Under the pieces are notes generated by a model that made no database searches, was not told the DNA's origin, and was given only the letters and a program-made list of their open reading frames with translations. Made by a program: the position numbers and the translations under genes. From Paraescarpia echinospica (Eukaryota > Annelida > Polychaeta > Sabellida > Siboglinidae): 64,000 bases of DNA. The stretch lies in contig CM034533.1 in the NCBI GenBank assembly GCA_020002185.1, positions 51,367,081 through 51,431,080 of the forward strand. Direction: 5' to 3'. Below, in pieces: positions 21,865 to 32,247 of the stretch; the stretch's first letter is position 1; each line of letters starts with the position of its first letter.

Positions 21865-22290
21865 TGGTGAGAACCACTGGGCGCAACGCATACGAGGATT
21901 ACTACACTCGACAGGTCGGCGGCAACCTGCCGGTGTTCGTCGGCGGCCGCGTGCAGCGGGGACACGGCCTGAGCAATCACTTCGGCAGCCTGTTTCGAAG
22001 CACCATGCCGCTCATCAAGAGAGGGGCCGTGGCGCTGGGCAAGCGCTGTCGATACGGGCGTGCGCTTGGCGCGGGACGTCGTCGCCGGCGGCAATTTGAA
22101 ATAGTCGGTAAAGCGACGCGCGAAGGAGGCGGGCGCCGACCTTCTTGACGGGCTGTTGAATTCGCCGCCGCCGCAGCCGCCAAAAAAGCGACGACGACGC
22201 ATAAAACCGCCTGGCAAGCCGGCGACGACCAGTAAGAAGAGGCGCCGTCGAACGGAACAGAGAGCGAGCGACGACGTATTTCCCGCGTAA
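21864..22290 (+). pseudogene. pVI-like basic virion protein, element 3 (frameshift and stop)
   Basis: Begins MVRTTGRNAYEDYYTRQVGG. It has a Gly-rich segment and the conserved GSLFRSTMPLIKRGAVALGK amphipathic region, then a basic Lys/Arg tail. One base is missing near 22,047 relative to the right-arm copy, and both copies have TAG after GGNLK. Resembles adenovirus pVI/core-type proteins in position (just before the MCP) and composition. That assignment is by analogy. Confidence 0.65.
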
Positions 22291-22297
22291 TAATAAT

Positions 22298-22645
22298 ATG
22301 GCGTTCGTGCATCGACAGCTGTGCGAGGGCCTAAAGAGCGAACTGGACCTGTTCGACATGCCGCTGACGCAGACGAGCATCGAGAGCGGTCAGTGGATCG
22401 ACCACCAGCCGCTGACGGCCCTCGACGCGGGCGGCCCTATCGAGTTTACCCGCAACTGCGACTCGTGGACGTACAACGACAAGAGACTGCAGAGCGGCTT
22501 ATCTAACGTGTGCGGACAATATTGCGTCACCTACCTGCTCATACGATGCCGCGGTATGCCGCTAAACGGCTTCCAGTGCCTGTTCGGTCCCGATAGGGTG
22601 GCCAACGACTGTCTCGTATTCGACTGGCTAAAGCCGCATCATTGA
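22298..22645 (+). pseudogene. Major capsid/protease deletion fusion, element 3 left arm
   Basis: An open 115-codon frame whose first ~50 codons match the MCP N-terminus (LDLFDMPLTQTSIESGQWID...DAGGPIEF) and whose last ~65 match the protease C-terminus (SWTYNDKRLQS...NVCGQYCVTYLL...WLKPH). About 1.6 kb of MCP and protease sequence present in elements 4 and 5 has been removed and the remaining parts joined in frame. Neither a capsid nor an active protease is encoded: the catalytic His and Asp of the protease are lost and only the Cys region remains. The same junction is in the right arm. Confidence 0.9.
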
Positions 22646-23034
22646 ACATTTTAAAATAGTTAGAAAAGCAGTTATTATTATTATATTCGATTGGCTAAAG
22701 CCGCATTGAACTTTCAAAATAGTTAGTAAAGCAGTTATTATTATAGTAGTAGACGACGACGACCGAGTATCCGAACCGACTTTGTCGGACCCGCTGGGCG
22801 CGGGCTCCTCGCCGTACTGGGCAGGCAAGACCGAAGTAGTGAGGTTATAGTAGTAAATAAAAAACACGATGTAAACTGTACCGCGTGTTGTTTGTTCACT
22901 CATTTTTTATTACATCATACATACATACATACCCTACCCGTAGGTAGGTAGGGTTCCTACCCCTAGGTCCCTACCCCTATAGGTCCCTACCCCTAGGGGT
23001 AGAGGGTGGTCCCTTTAGGGATGGAGGGGGGTGG
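22646..23034. other. AT-rich duplicated segment and C-rich/G-rich tract between convergent gene ends
   Basis: A ~60-bp segment (GGCTAAAGCCGCAT...GCAGTTATTATTAT) occurs twice (22,627-22,740). AATAAA at 22,855 could serve the plus-strand genes. From 22,918 to 23,025 there is a (CATA)n run and repeated CCCTACCCCTAGG. The minus strand is thus GGGTAGGGGTAGGG-like, with G-quadruplex potential. Element 4 has the same type of tract at 48,735-48,811. Confidence 0.6.
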
Positions 23035-23655
23035 CTACTTTACGAGTATCGGCGCCGTGGTGACGCCGTCGTGGATCATGCGACGTTTTGCGTAAAAGTA
23101 GCACAACGCCGCGCGCTCCTGAATGTACGTCAGCACGGACGATTCCTTCACTTGGAAGCCGCGGTTGCAGCCGCTGGGGCTCCGTCGTCAGCGCAGCACG
23201 CCGAGGAAGACGTCCTTGTTGACGTCGTTCTGACGCTTGCTCAGCCCCTTCGTGCTGTACTTGTCACCGCCGTCGCGGAAACAGTAGTACGTCTTACTGC
23301 AGAGCGCGACGTTTCCGCGACCGGACCATTCCTCTTTGAAGCGGCCCGGCGTTCGCTTGTCGTACCTGCGCCGTCTCGCGCAACATTCGTCGGGCGCGTC
23401 CCTCGCTCGGCCGGCGAGCCGGCACCGTACATAAGCCTCCGCGTGCGCGTCGCAGTGTTCCGACGGGAACCACTCGCCGCGGTGCCGAAAGTAGTGTTCT
23501 CGCTTAGCCGTCGCCACGAGCTCGTCGATGTCGCGTCCCGCGAGGCTCAAATACGCCGAATCGGTGTCCATCGCGCAGTACTGGAACAGGGGGCGCGGAA
23601 TATAGGCGGCGATGAAATCGTAGCAAAATTCCGCCAATACTCGTAAAGTAGCCAC
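23035..23655 (-). pseudogene. PolB C-terminal fragment, element 3
   Basis: Palm motif C (AMDTDSAYLSLAG, ~23,560) followed by DKRTPGRFKEEW, CSKTYYCFRD, YSTKGLSKRQND and, after a frame break near 23,188, the terminal TYIQERAALCYFYAKRR block ending TAG at 23,035. It is cut off upstream at ~23,637, where the inverted copy begins. Motif B and the rest of the palm are missing, so PolB is physically split. Confidence 0.88.
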
Positions 23656-24040
23656 CCCCCTCCATCCCTAAAGGGACCACCCTCTACCCCTAGGGGTAGG
23701 GACCTATAGGGGTAGGGACCTAGGGGTAGGAACCCTACCTACCTACGGGTAGGGTATGTATGTATGTATGATGTAATAAAAAATGAGTGAACAAACAACA
23801 CGCGGTACAGTTTACATCGTGTTTTTTATTTACTACTATAACCTCACTACTTCGGTCTTGCCTGCCCAGTACGGCGAGGAGCCCGCGCCCAGCGGGTCCG
23901 ACAAAGTCGGTTCGGATACTCGGTCGTCGTCGTCTACTACTATAATAATAACTGCTTTACTAACTATTTTAAAAGTTCAATGCGGCTTTAGCCAGTCGAA
24001 TATAATAATAATAACTGCTTTACTAACTATTTTAAAATGT

Positions 24041-24388
24041 TCAATGATGCGGCTTTAGCCAGTCGAATACGAGACAGTCGTTGGCCACCCTATCGGGACC
24101 GAACAGGCACTGGAAGCCGTTTAGCGGCATACCGCGGCATCGTATGAGCAGGTAGGTGACGCAATATTGTCCGCACACGTTAGATAAGCCGCTCTGCAGT
24201 CTCTTGTCGTTGTACGTCCACGAGTCGCAGTTGCGGGTAAACTCGATAGGGCCGCCCGCGTCGAGGGCCGTCAGCGGCTGGTGGTCGATCCACTGACCGC
24301 TCTCGATGCTCGTCTGCGTCAGCGGCATGTCGAACAGGTCCAGTTCGCTCTTTAGGCCCTCGCACAGCTGTCGATGCACGAACGCCAT
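24041..24388 (-). pseudogene. MCP/protease deletion fusion, right-arm copy
   Basis: Same 115-codon fusion frame as at 22,298-22,645, so the capsid/protease deletion predates the inverted duplication. Confidence 0.9.
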
Positions 24389-24395
24389 ATTATTA

Positions 24396-24824
24396 TTACG
24401 CGGGAAATACGTCGTCGCTCGCTCTCTGTTCCGTTCGACGGCGCCTCTTCTTACTGGTCGTCGCCGGCTTGCCAGGCGGTTTTATGCGTCGTCGTCGCTT
24501 TTTTGGCGGCTGCGCCGGCGGCGAATTCAACAGCCCGTCAAGAAGGTCGGCGCCCGCCTCCTTCGCGCGTCGCTTTACCGACTATTTCAAATTGCCGCCG
24601 GCGACGACGTCCCGCGCCAAGCGCACGCCCGTATCGAGAGCGCGCTTGCCCAGCGCCACGGCCCCTCTCTTGATGAGCGGCATGGTGCTTCGAAACAGGC
24701 TGCCGAAGTGATTGCTCAGGCCGTGTCCCCGCTGCACGCGGCCGCCGACGAACACCGGCAGGTTGCCGCCGACCTGTCGAGTGTAGTAATCCTCGTATGC
24801 GTTGCGCCCGGTGGTTCTCGCCAT
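24396..24824 (-). pseudogene. pVI-like protein, right-arm copy
   Basis: Full-length frame (143 codons) with a single in-frame TAG at 24,582. Lacks the one-base deletion of the left-arm copy, so it preserves the older state. Confidence 0.65.
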
Positions 24825-25701
24825 CAGAACAGTTTGGACTTGCAGCGCCTGATGTGAAACGTCGACACGACTTTCCCTTGCTCGAATGGTATCGGCTGAC
24901 CGATGTCGTCTCTAATATCTATCTCGATCGAGTCTAATTGACGCCGCAGGAGCGGCGCGTATTGAATGCGGTCGAAAACATTCGATACGATGGTCCCGTT
25001 CGTCCCGTAGACGGGCACAGTTCGGAGGAACGGGGCGTACACGTCGCCGACGAGGCGCGGCTCCACGATGTCCGTGTACACGTACATGGTGTCGACTCCC
25101 CGATTCATGTCCACCGTGTAGGCCCCCTCGTGCTCGAAGTTATACGCGACGTGCGAGGTGTCGTTGTAGACGCTCGGGTCGTCGTCGACGTTACGTCTCG
25201 GCGGCGGCGGCGGATCGGGGCTCACGATAGTGCCCGACTCGAAGCCTAGTACGGCCGCCAGGCAACTCCGAGAGGTATGATAAATTCGACGCTCGGCGAA
25301 AGATGCAGCGTCACCCGGTTAGAGACGGCGCTGAACTCCAAGCGGGCCTTGCCCTTATCGGTGTTCAGTTTGATCAGGGCGGCGTTGATTGCGTGCACCA
25401 ACTCGTAGGTGCTGTTGTAAAAACCGTAAGGGATATCGCCCTGCCGATAAATCAGAGTGCCGTCCGAGGCGACGAACAGGTCCTTCTCACCCGCCTTACT
25501 GGCCAGAAAGAAGTACGCGTCATCCTCTCTCATGTTGTACCAGGTATGCGGGTACTGTAGCGTCACCAGACCGCATTCCCACTGGCCCGACAGGACGACG
25601 CGATGCGGCAGATTCGTCGTGTAGTCCGTCAACGTGTTTTCGGGGTGCGCCTTCATAGACGCGTTGCTCGGCAGCGTCAGGTAAAAGTTAGACGACGCCA
25701 T
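24824..25701 (-). pseudogene. Penton, right-arm copy
   Basis: Same two frames and same break as the left-arm copy (around 25,240). Confidence 0.85.
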
Positions 25702-26059
25702 CGCGTCTCATAGACGGACTCGGTAGTAGGTAGCCGAGGCAGCTACTCAGCAGCGCCGTCCACAGGTTGGAGTCGCCTGGCCGCGCGTTAGATTTTATAT
25801 ACTGACGACGATAACCGTGTACAGGACGACGATCTGGCACAGGAAGATGATCTCGGCTTGAGGTCATTCGTTGCCGCAGAGACTCCACGGAACGTTCGTC
25901 GTCGTGACGGAGGAGTCGTCGACGGCATAGGGCGCATCCACAGAGACGCATGAGTCGACGGCGGGTTCTTCGACAAACGCGCCTGAGTCGACAACGGAAT
26001 TCGGCTGCATCAGCCGCCGCTGATGCTGCTGCTGCTGCTGTCGTCTCGACGGTGTTCAT
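25688..26059 (-). pseudogene. Conserved membrane protein, right-arm copy
   Basis: Same frame-broken sequence as 20,629-21,000. Confidence 0.6.
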
Positions 26060-26204
26060 AACTCAACTGCTGTCCGACGCTACGGCGTCCTTCCTTTAGC
26101 GCGACGTGGCCGCAGAAACATCATAGAGCGCGTTCTCCGACGTTGCGGTCGTCGTCGATAGCATCGGTCGCATCGACAAGGGCGGAAGAGGCGGTAGTCG
26201 TAGG

Positions 26205-27332
26205 TCATCCCCTATAGTCCAAGAGCGCCTTGGCGTCGATCCAGCTGTTACACGAAGCCGGATACCAGGACCATTTGACGAGCACCTCTTCACACCCTTA
26301 CCGCCGCGTCGTTGTCGACGACGCCTCCGTAGAACCGCCTCCACCCGATATAGTTTATCCTTCGAGACGACTACCTTTTGTAGCTCCGGTTCGTAGAAGG
26401 TGCCGTCCAGTATCGTTCCGGCGTCGTCCATCACTCGGTAAACGGGAGGGTCGGACGGATGCGATTCTACGAAAGTGAAGAGCTCTTCGCTCCAGTTAGC
26501 CATGTACCCCTTCTTGAAGCGCCGCTTCGCCTTGCTTATGCGTACGCGGTCTCCCTCTCGCAGTTTCGGCTTGTTTTTTCCACACCTGCCGCCGTACAGC
26601 CGCTGCCATACGCTCTCCTGATTCGCTGCGTTGACGCTCGCCGGCGTACTACATATGCTTCGATGGTAGGCGTTGTTGTACGACCGCACGAAGTCCTGCA
26701 ACGGCTCCACGTACCTCAGCGTCTGATGCTTCGTGAAGTACCTCCACATGCGTGTCTTCAGCGTACGATTGAATCGCTCTACGACACTCGGTTTGGTCTC
26801 CTCATTGTGCGTCAGAAATGGTGGACGCCGCGCGCCTTCAAAAGCTTCTGAAGGGGCCTGTTGAGAAACTCCGTCCCCTTGTCGGTCTGCAGGGCGTTCG
26901 GCGGTTGTTGCAGCGACGACAGGAAGCCCTCGAAGGCCGTAACGAGCGCCGGACCGGATTTGTCTTCAACGGGACGCACCACGCCCGCATCGAGAAGACG
27001 TTGATGACCGTCAATAGGAACGCTATACCTTCGTTGTGTTTTTTCAGTTTAGCCACGTCGACGAGATCGGCCTGCCACTGCTGGTTTCGACCGCTCACGA
27101 TAACGCAACGTCGCTTGAAACGGCGTCTGACCGGTTTGTGAAGCGTATAGGCGTCCGGCTCCGATAGCCACCGCTCGACGATCGGCTTGGGTACTACGGT
27201 CGCCCGGTGCAACGCGTCGACGCCGCCGTAACTGCCAGCCCGTTTCGGGTCGAATTAGGCGTGCTTCAGGCGGTCTTCCCGTTGTTGGCACTTTCGTTGC
27301 GCACCACGAGACCGCCGGGACACCACCGCCAT
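26205..27332 (-). pseudogene. Integrase, right-arm copy
   Basis: Carries the same TAA and frame breaks as the left-arm copy with a few substitutions (for example SEPDAY for SEQDAY), so the integrase was already dead when duplicated. Confidence 0.85.
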
Positions 27333-27442
27333 GGCGACGACTCTTGCGACGATACGGCGAGAAACAAGATGTATAGGGCGAAAGCCGCCGCAATTACGCC
27401 GGCGGCGACGACGACGACGAGTACTGGTCTTCGAGTGGGCAT
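27266..27442 (-). CDS. Tiny membrane protein, right-arm copy
   Basis: Intact 58-codon frame matching 19,246-19,422. Confidence 0.45.
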   Translation of the reverse strand: MPTRRPVLVVVVAAGVIAAAFALYILFLAVSSQESSPWRWCPGGLVVRNESANNGKTA

Positions 27443-27458
27443 CCTATGAGCGAACTCT

Positions 27459-27834
27459 TTAAAAGGCGGCCGGCCACGGCATGCGTTCGAGAGATTGAGT
27501 GCGGGCCTTTCGCTTCTGCGCGCGCTGTATGTACGCTCGACGCTGGGGATTACCGACGAGCTCCATAGGGACGTTCAACCGATTTATATGGTCCCCAAAC
27601 GCTTCCCAGCCAACCGGCGCGGGCGTCTTCTTCCTCTTTCGCATGAGATCGTTCACTAGATCTACCAAGTTGCTTCCGGCGATAGGCGCACCGTCGTACA
27701 CGAGCTCCCCTCGATCGCTCCAGCGAATCAGCGGGTCGGTTTTTAGTTTCGCCATCAGGAAGCGGGCCTTTTCTTTCAGAATTTTCGGTACGCTCTTCAC
27801 GATCTCGCTCTCCGTATCGTCCGGCGGCGGCGAT
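27459..27834 (-). pseudogene. C-terminal half of the unknown conserved protein, right-arm copy
   Basis: Contains VKSVPKILKEKARFLMAKL through LVGNP and the original stop. Truncated at the duplication junction at ~27,834, where it is joined to PolB sequence. Confidence 0.8.
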
Positions 27835-30714
27835 GTCGCACTCGAACAGGCCGAACAGCGTGCCGTCGAGCACGGCCTTCAGGACCGTCGACCGCGTAAC
27901 GTCGGCGCCCTTGACGGTCCAGCTCCGCGGCGGCGGCGGTGGCCGTCTCGTCGCGCGCCACCGGCACTCCCACATCTCGACGACGATGACGAAGCGGCGA
28001 AGGTAGGCCGTGACGGCGGCCGTCTCGGCGTACAGTTGCCTCATCGGCTTGCCGTTCACCTCGTTCACGGGCGACCGTGCACGGGCAGCCGTGGTAGAAG
28101 CACCCTTGGAACTGGTACGCCATCCGTGTCTCGCGACACCAGCCATTGACCCGGTACTTGCCGACGCGTTTCTCGCACCCGTTTAGCTGGTGTCGTATGC
28201 GCGACCCCGTCCGCGCCGCCTCCCACGTCAATCACTCCACGGCCAGGCGGCCGTAGCGGTGCACGCGTTCCGGCCGAAAGGCGTTCTCCACGCGACGGCG
28301 CGTGTACCACCCCGTCGGCATCTCCTGCGTGATCGCCCATTGGTAGAGGCCGTTCGCGTCGAATCCGACGATCGAGCGGCAGGGCCGCGCCGACTCGCCG
28401 TACTCGTCGCGCCGAAGAACGGTCACGTCGGCCTCATGATAGAACGCGAAAATGATCGAGGGGCCGCCGACGATCTGCGATTGCAGGAGCCGGTCGTTGA
28501 GTAGTTACAGCAGCGTTAGGCCCGGTACGCTGATGGCGTCTTTGAACATGTCGATGAGGCGCTCCCGATAAAAGGCGAACTGCTTGTCGACGGCCTCCAG
28601 GAAAGGTCCCTGTTATTATACCACACGAGGTAGTCCCGCAGCGTCGTCATCCCTTCGTCGCGCCATACCTTCGCGCAACCCTTGTACTCGGCGGCGGAGA
28701 TGCCTTCGCGCTTCAGGTGGCGTGTAGAAGGCCTCGCGCGGCGGCAGTTCGTTGTCGTCCAGTTTTCGCAGGTCGTCGAGGTGCTCGTAGGGAAAATGGC
28801 CCTTCGTCGTCTCGCAGCCGTACGCCTACAGAAACTTATCGTAGCTGACACCGGGAGCCAGGTAGTTGGTAAAGTCCACGAAATTGAGCGTCGCCGTCGT
28901 TAGACACATGAAGTTGTTCTGACGCTTGATCGTAAACGCCGACGAGACGCTCTGCGCCTCGATGGTCATGAACAGGGGCGTCGGATACTTCTTGACGACG
29001 TTCAAGACGTATTTACCCGAATTGAAGCCGAGGACGGGGAGTCGGCGCAGATGCGTCCACAGGCTGTCGGCGAGCACCGTGTACGGGCTCTTATCGCGCT
29101 ACGCCTCCTTCTCCATCGCGCGAGCTCGCCATTCGTCGTCGAGCGCGGCGATCGCCTCGAATGTCGCGTCGTACGACGGTCGCAGAGCCTCGCACGCCGC
29201 CTCGCTCATGGCCAACAGGCGTCGATCAGACGCATCGCGAATTCGCCCGAATCGCCGGACATGACGAAGCAGCGCGACGTCTCATGCCCGGGGACGTTCG
29301 AGGCGACACTCACGCTGAGTAGCTCGTGTCGGGCTATCCGCCGGCATTTGGCGCTGTCCGCCGGCAGGTCGCGATCGTAGAAGTAGCACTCGAAGTCGTA
29401 CGTCGCCATTTACGGGTAGTAGCGCAGGCGTTCGTCCACGTAGACGCCCTCGCCCTCCAGCTTTTGAAACACGGACGGCGTAGAATGTTAGACGCCGCCG
29501 AGGAAGACGTGGCGAACGCCGCCCTCGCACGTCGCCTCGTGACGCCGCAGTCGATAGGCGGTCGGCCACATCGTCTCGCCGCACTAACCGGATAGGTACG
29601 AGCGACAGAACATCGACACGTCGGTTATATAGGAATAGTGCGTCTCGAACAGATTGACGCTGATGGTAGTCGGGTAGCGGTGGAGGGAGCGGCGGACCAA
29701 TTCAGCGGCCCCTTCCTCCCCATCCGTCAGTCGATACACGGTCACGTTCTTTTCGAAGACCGTGTCCATCCGGTCGACTCCTTCAGCGGTACGCCGGCGA
29801 ACGCGTAGTAGGGTTGGCTGTCGCCGCCGCCGCCGGCGGCGCTGTATTCGGCGTAGAGCCTTAAGGCCGAAGTCGTCAAATCGTCTACGCGGTAGTCAGC
29901 GCCCCGATGCAGCGCCAGACAGCGGAAGAGGCACAGTTTGTTGGTGATTGTGTCGATCTTTCGCTAGACCGATGAGCGACCTGTTGTTGCACAGGTAGTC
30001 GGGGAGTCGCTGCTGCCGCGCGCACCCGATAGGATGGTTGATGATCGCGTTGAGAAAGTAGGTAATGTTCGTCACCAATTCGGCGATCCACCCCGAGTCG
30101 GGTCGCTGCGCAATCATGTACTGAAGAACGTCGGGCTGTCGGACGGCGTCGAGGAAACGTTCGAACAACGCGGCGTCGGTAACGAGGAAGGGCGACTCGA
30201 GATAGCAGCCGCAACAGTTACACGAAGAATGGTTGTACCTGAAGCGGCCCGTCTCCTTGTGACGAAGAATAAACCCGTAACTTAAATTTATCTTAAACGC
30301 TCGAGTCTGCGCCTCGAACATCAGTCGTAGTCGGGCGTCGAGCGCGGCCTTGTCCAAACAGTCTGTCATTTCGAAGTTATATCTGGACTGGACGGGACCG
30401 CGCGCTATAGACGTACGGATGCTAGACCAGTGCTCGCGAACGGTACGCCATAGGCCGTCGTCGTCATCGCGCGGCGGCGGCGGAATACCGCAGACTTTTA
30501 GATGTTTCAACATATCGTTGCGACGTGCGAACGTTCGATCGCATTTCGGACACGCGTGAGGTTGTTGATTACCGTCGCCGCCGCTGTCGCAGCTTTTTAG
30601 ATGCCGCAACATATTGGTGCGACGGGTGAACGTTAGATCGCATTTCGGGCATGCGTGCATCGTCGGTGGCAGCAGCAGCAGCAACAGCAGCAGCAGTAGC
30701 AGCGCGGAACGCAC
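27834..30714 (-). pseudogene. PolB N-terminal and central part, element 3
   Basis: Starts probably at the ATG near 30,660 (MHACPKC). Two zinc fingers CPKCDLTFTRRTNMLRHLKSC and CPKCDRTFARRNDMLKHLKVC are followed by IARGPVQSRYNF and the long N-terminal region, Exo I YDFECYF (~29,395), Exo II LGFNSGKY (~29,030), NYLAPGVSYDKFL (~28,850) and motif A GFDANGLYQWA (~28,370). It ends at LFECD, where the inverted copy interrupts it. Frame breaks lie near 29,900, 29,770, 29,590, 29,210, 28,830, 28,500 and 28,230. Motif B is deleted; motif C is in the fragment at 23,035-23,655. Confidence 0.88.
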
Positions 30715-30844
30715 GTTCGTCCTAGTCGAGGCCGGAACGATATTAATTACGACGAATTACCGACAACGACTATAAAGCCGCCATTAAATCACTGTTCTAC
30801 TAAAAGTCTGGGGCAGCTAACTGGGATTTTCGCTCGCTTTCTGG

Positions 30845-31450
30845 ATGGCTGATTTTTTTTTGTTGGCGCTGCAGCTCGGTACGTTTCACTCTCAGGCGCA
30901 GCGGTTTGTTTGTTTGTTTGTTTGTTTGCACTGGGATGGCGCAGAGGCTGCTGTCTTACCGCCCTTCCGTCAGGTGGCAGCAGCGCTGTCGATGTCGACT
31001 ACCGTCAGGTGGCAGCGGTTTGTTTGTTTGCACTGGGATGGCGCAGAGGCCGTCAGGTGGCAGCGCTGTCGATTACCGTGAGCAGCGGTTTGTTTGTTTG
31101 CACTGGGATGGCGCAGAGAAGCCATTAACCTGGGGCTCACTGGGATTTTCGTACGGCCATGCTACCGCCGCCGCTCGCTTTCTGGATGGCAACGGATTGT
31201 TTTTGGCGCTACGTTGTTTCACTCTACAGTTCTCTCATTTTTCGTATGTTTGTTTGTTTGCACTGGGATAGCGGCGCAGAGGCTGTCTTACCGTTTTTCC
31301 GCCCGTCGTCAGGTGGCAGCGCTGTTGATGTCGACTACCGTCAGTGTGTTTGTTTGTTTGCCCTGGGATGGTGCAGAGGCCGTGTCGCCCGTCAGATGGC
31401 AGCGTGGCGGCGCTGTAGATATTTTCGACGACTACCGTTAGATTGTGCAG
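30845..31450. repeat. TTTG-containing repeats with CTCF-core-like sites
   Basis: Five copies of a degenerate unit with (TTTG)n, CACTGGGATGGCGCAGAGG and CCGTCAGGTGGCAGCG. The last motif occurs at 30,967, 31,002, 31,050, 31,306 (TCGTCAGGTGGCAGCG) and 31,389 (CCGTCAGATGGCAGCG). It closely resembles the animal CTCF core (CCGCGNGGNGGCAG). ORFs here are repeat artefacts. Confidence 0.75.
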
Positions 31451-31509
31451 AGAAGATGAAGAAGAGGAGGCGGGCTTTTTTTGTTCGTAAGTTTTATTAA
31501 GCATCATCG

Positions 31510-32220
31510 GAAGCATACTATATACATGTAAGGCTTTATGCCACAGGCACTTTAGGCCACTTTGTCAACGGCGATATACATGTAAGGCTTTATGCCACAG
31601 GTGGTGCAAATAAAATGCGCTACAATATATAATGTTCTCTACTACATACATGTAGGCCACAGGCAAAATAATAATAATAATAATCGGCACTTTAGGCCAC
31701 AGCTTCATCGTCAACGGCGGCGCTATACATGTAAGGCACAGCAGGGTAGTAAATATAATGTTCGCTATACATGTATGGCTTTATGCCACAGGGTAAGCAT
31801 TGGCGCAAATAAACTGCGATATATAATGTTCTTATTCAGCAGCAGCAGCAGGCTTTATAATAATAATCGGCACTTTAGGCCACAGCTTCATCGTCAACGG
31901 CGGCATTATACATGTAAGGCACAGCAGGGTAGTATGTCCGCTATACATGTAAGGCTTTATGCCACAGGGTAAGCATTGGCGCAAATAAACTGCGATATAT
32001 AATGTTCTCTCTTCTTATTCAGCAGCAGCAGCAGGCTTTATAATAATCGGCACTTTAGGCCACAGCTTCATCGTCAACGGCGGCGCTATACATGTAAGGC
32101 ACATCAGGGTAGTATGTTCGCTATACATGTAAGGCTTTATGCCACAGGGTAAGCATTGGTGCAAATAAACTGCGATATATAATGTTCAGCAGCGTGGTGA
32201 ACTGCGCCACAGGGTAATGT
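31510..32220. repeat. ~182-bp tandem repeat
   Basis: About three main copies (starting near 31,676, 31,858 and 32,040) plus partial ones. Each contains CGGCACTTTAGGCCACAGC, TACATGTAAGGC, ATGCCACAGGGTAAGCATTGG and a CAGCAGCAGCAG run. No coding function is supported. Confidence 0.8.
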
Positions 32221-32247
32221 TCATAGTCTCTTCACGCCGCCACAGCA

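Larger units (their letters stand above)
18854..23050 (+). repeat. Left arm of the internal inverted duplication of element 3
   Basis: Pairs with 23,637-27,834 in inverted orientation with ~99% visual identity. Differences include 19,026 (GTTCTA vs GATCTA), ~20,103 (GTGTCG vs GTGTGG) and the 22,047 indel. It spans from the middle of the unknown conserved gene to the last codons of PolB. Confidence 0.93.
23637..27834 (-). repeat. Right arm of the internal inverted duplication of element 3
   Basis: Inverted copy of 18,854-23,050. The outer junction at ~27,834 joins PolB coding sequence (LFECDI) to the duplicated gene through a shared ATCGCCGCCGCC microhomology. The inner junction at ~23,637 joins the last PolB codons of the copy to the PolB segment upstream of motif C. 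Confidence 0.93.

Noticed and set aside
23071..23646. 191-codon plus-strand ORF over the PolB C-terminal fragment
   Set aside because: Antisense shadow of the PolB reading frame in GC-rich DNA.
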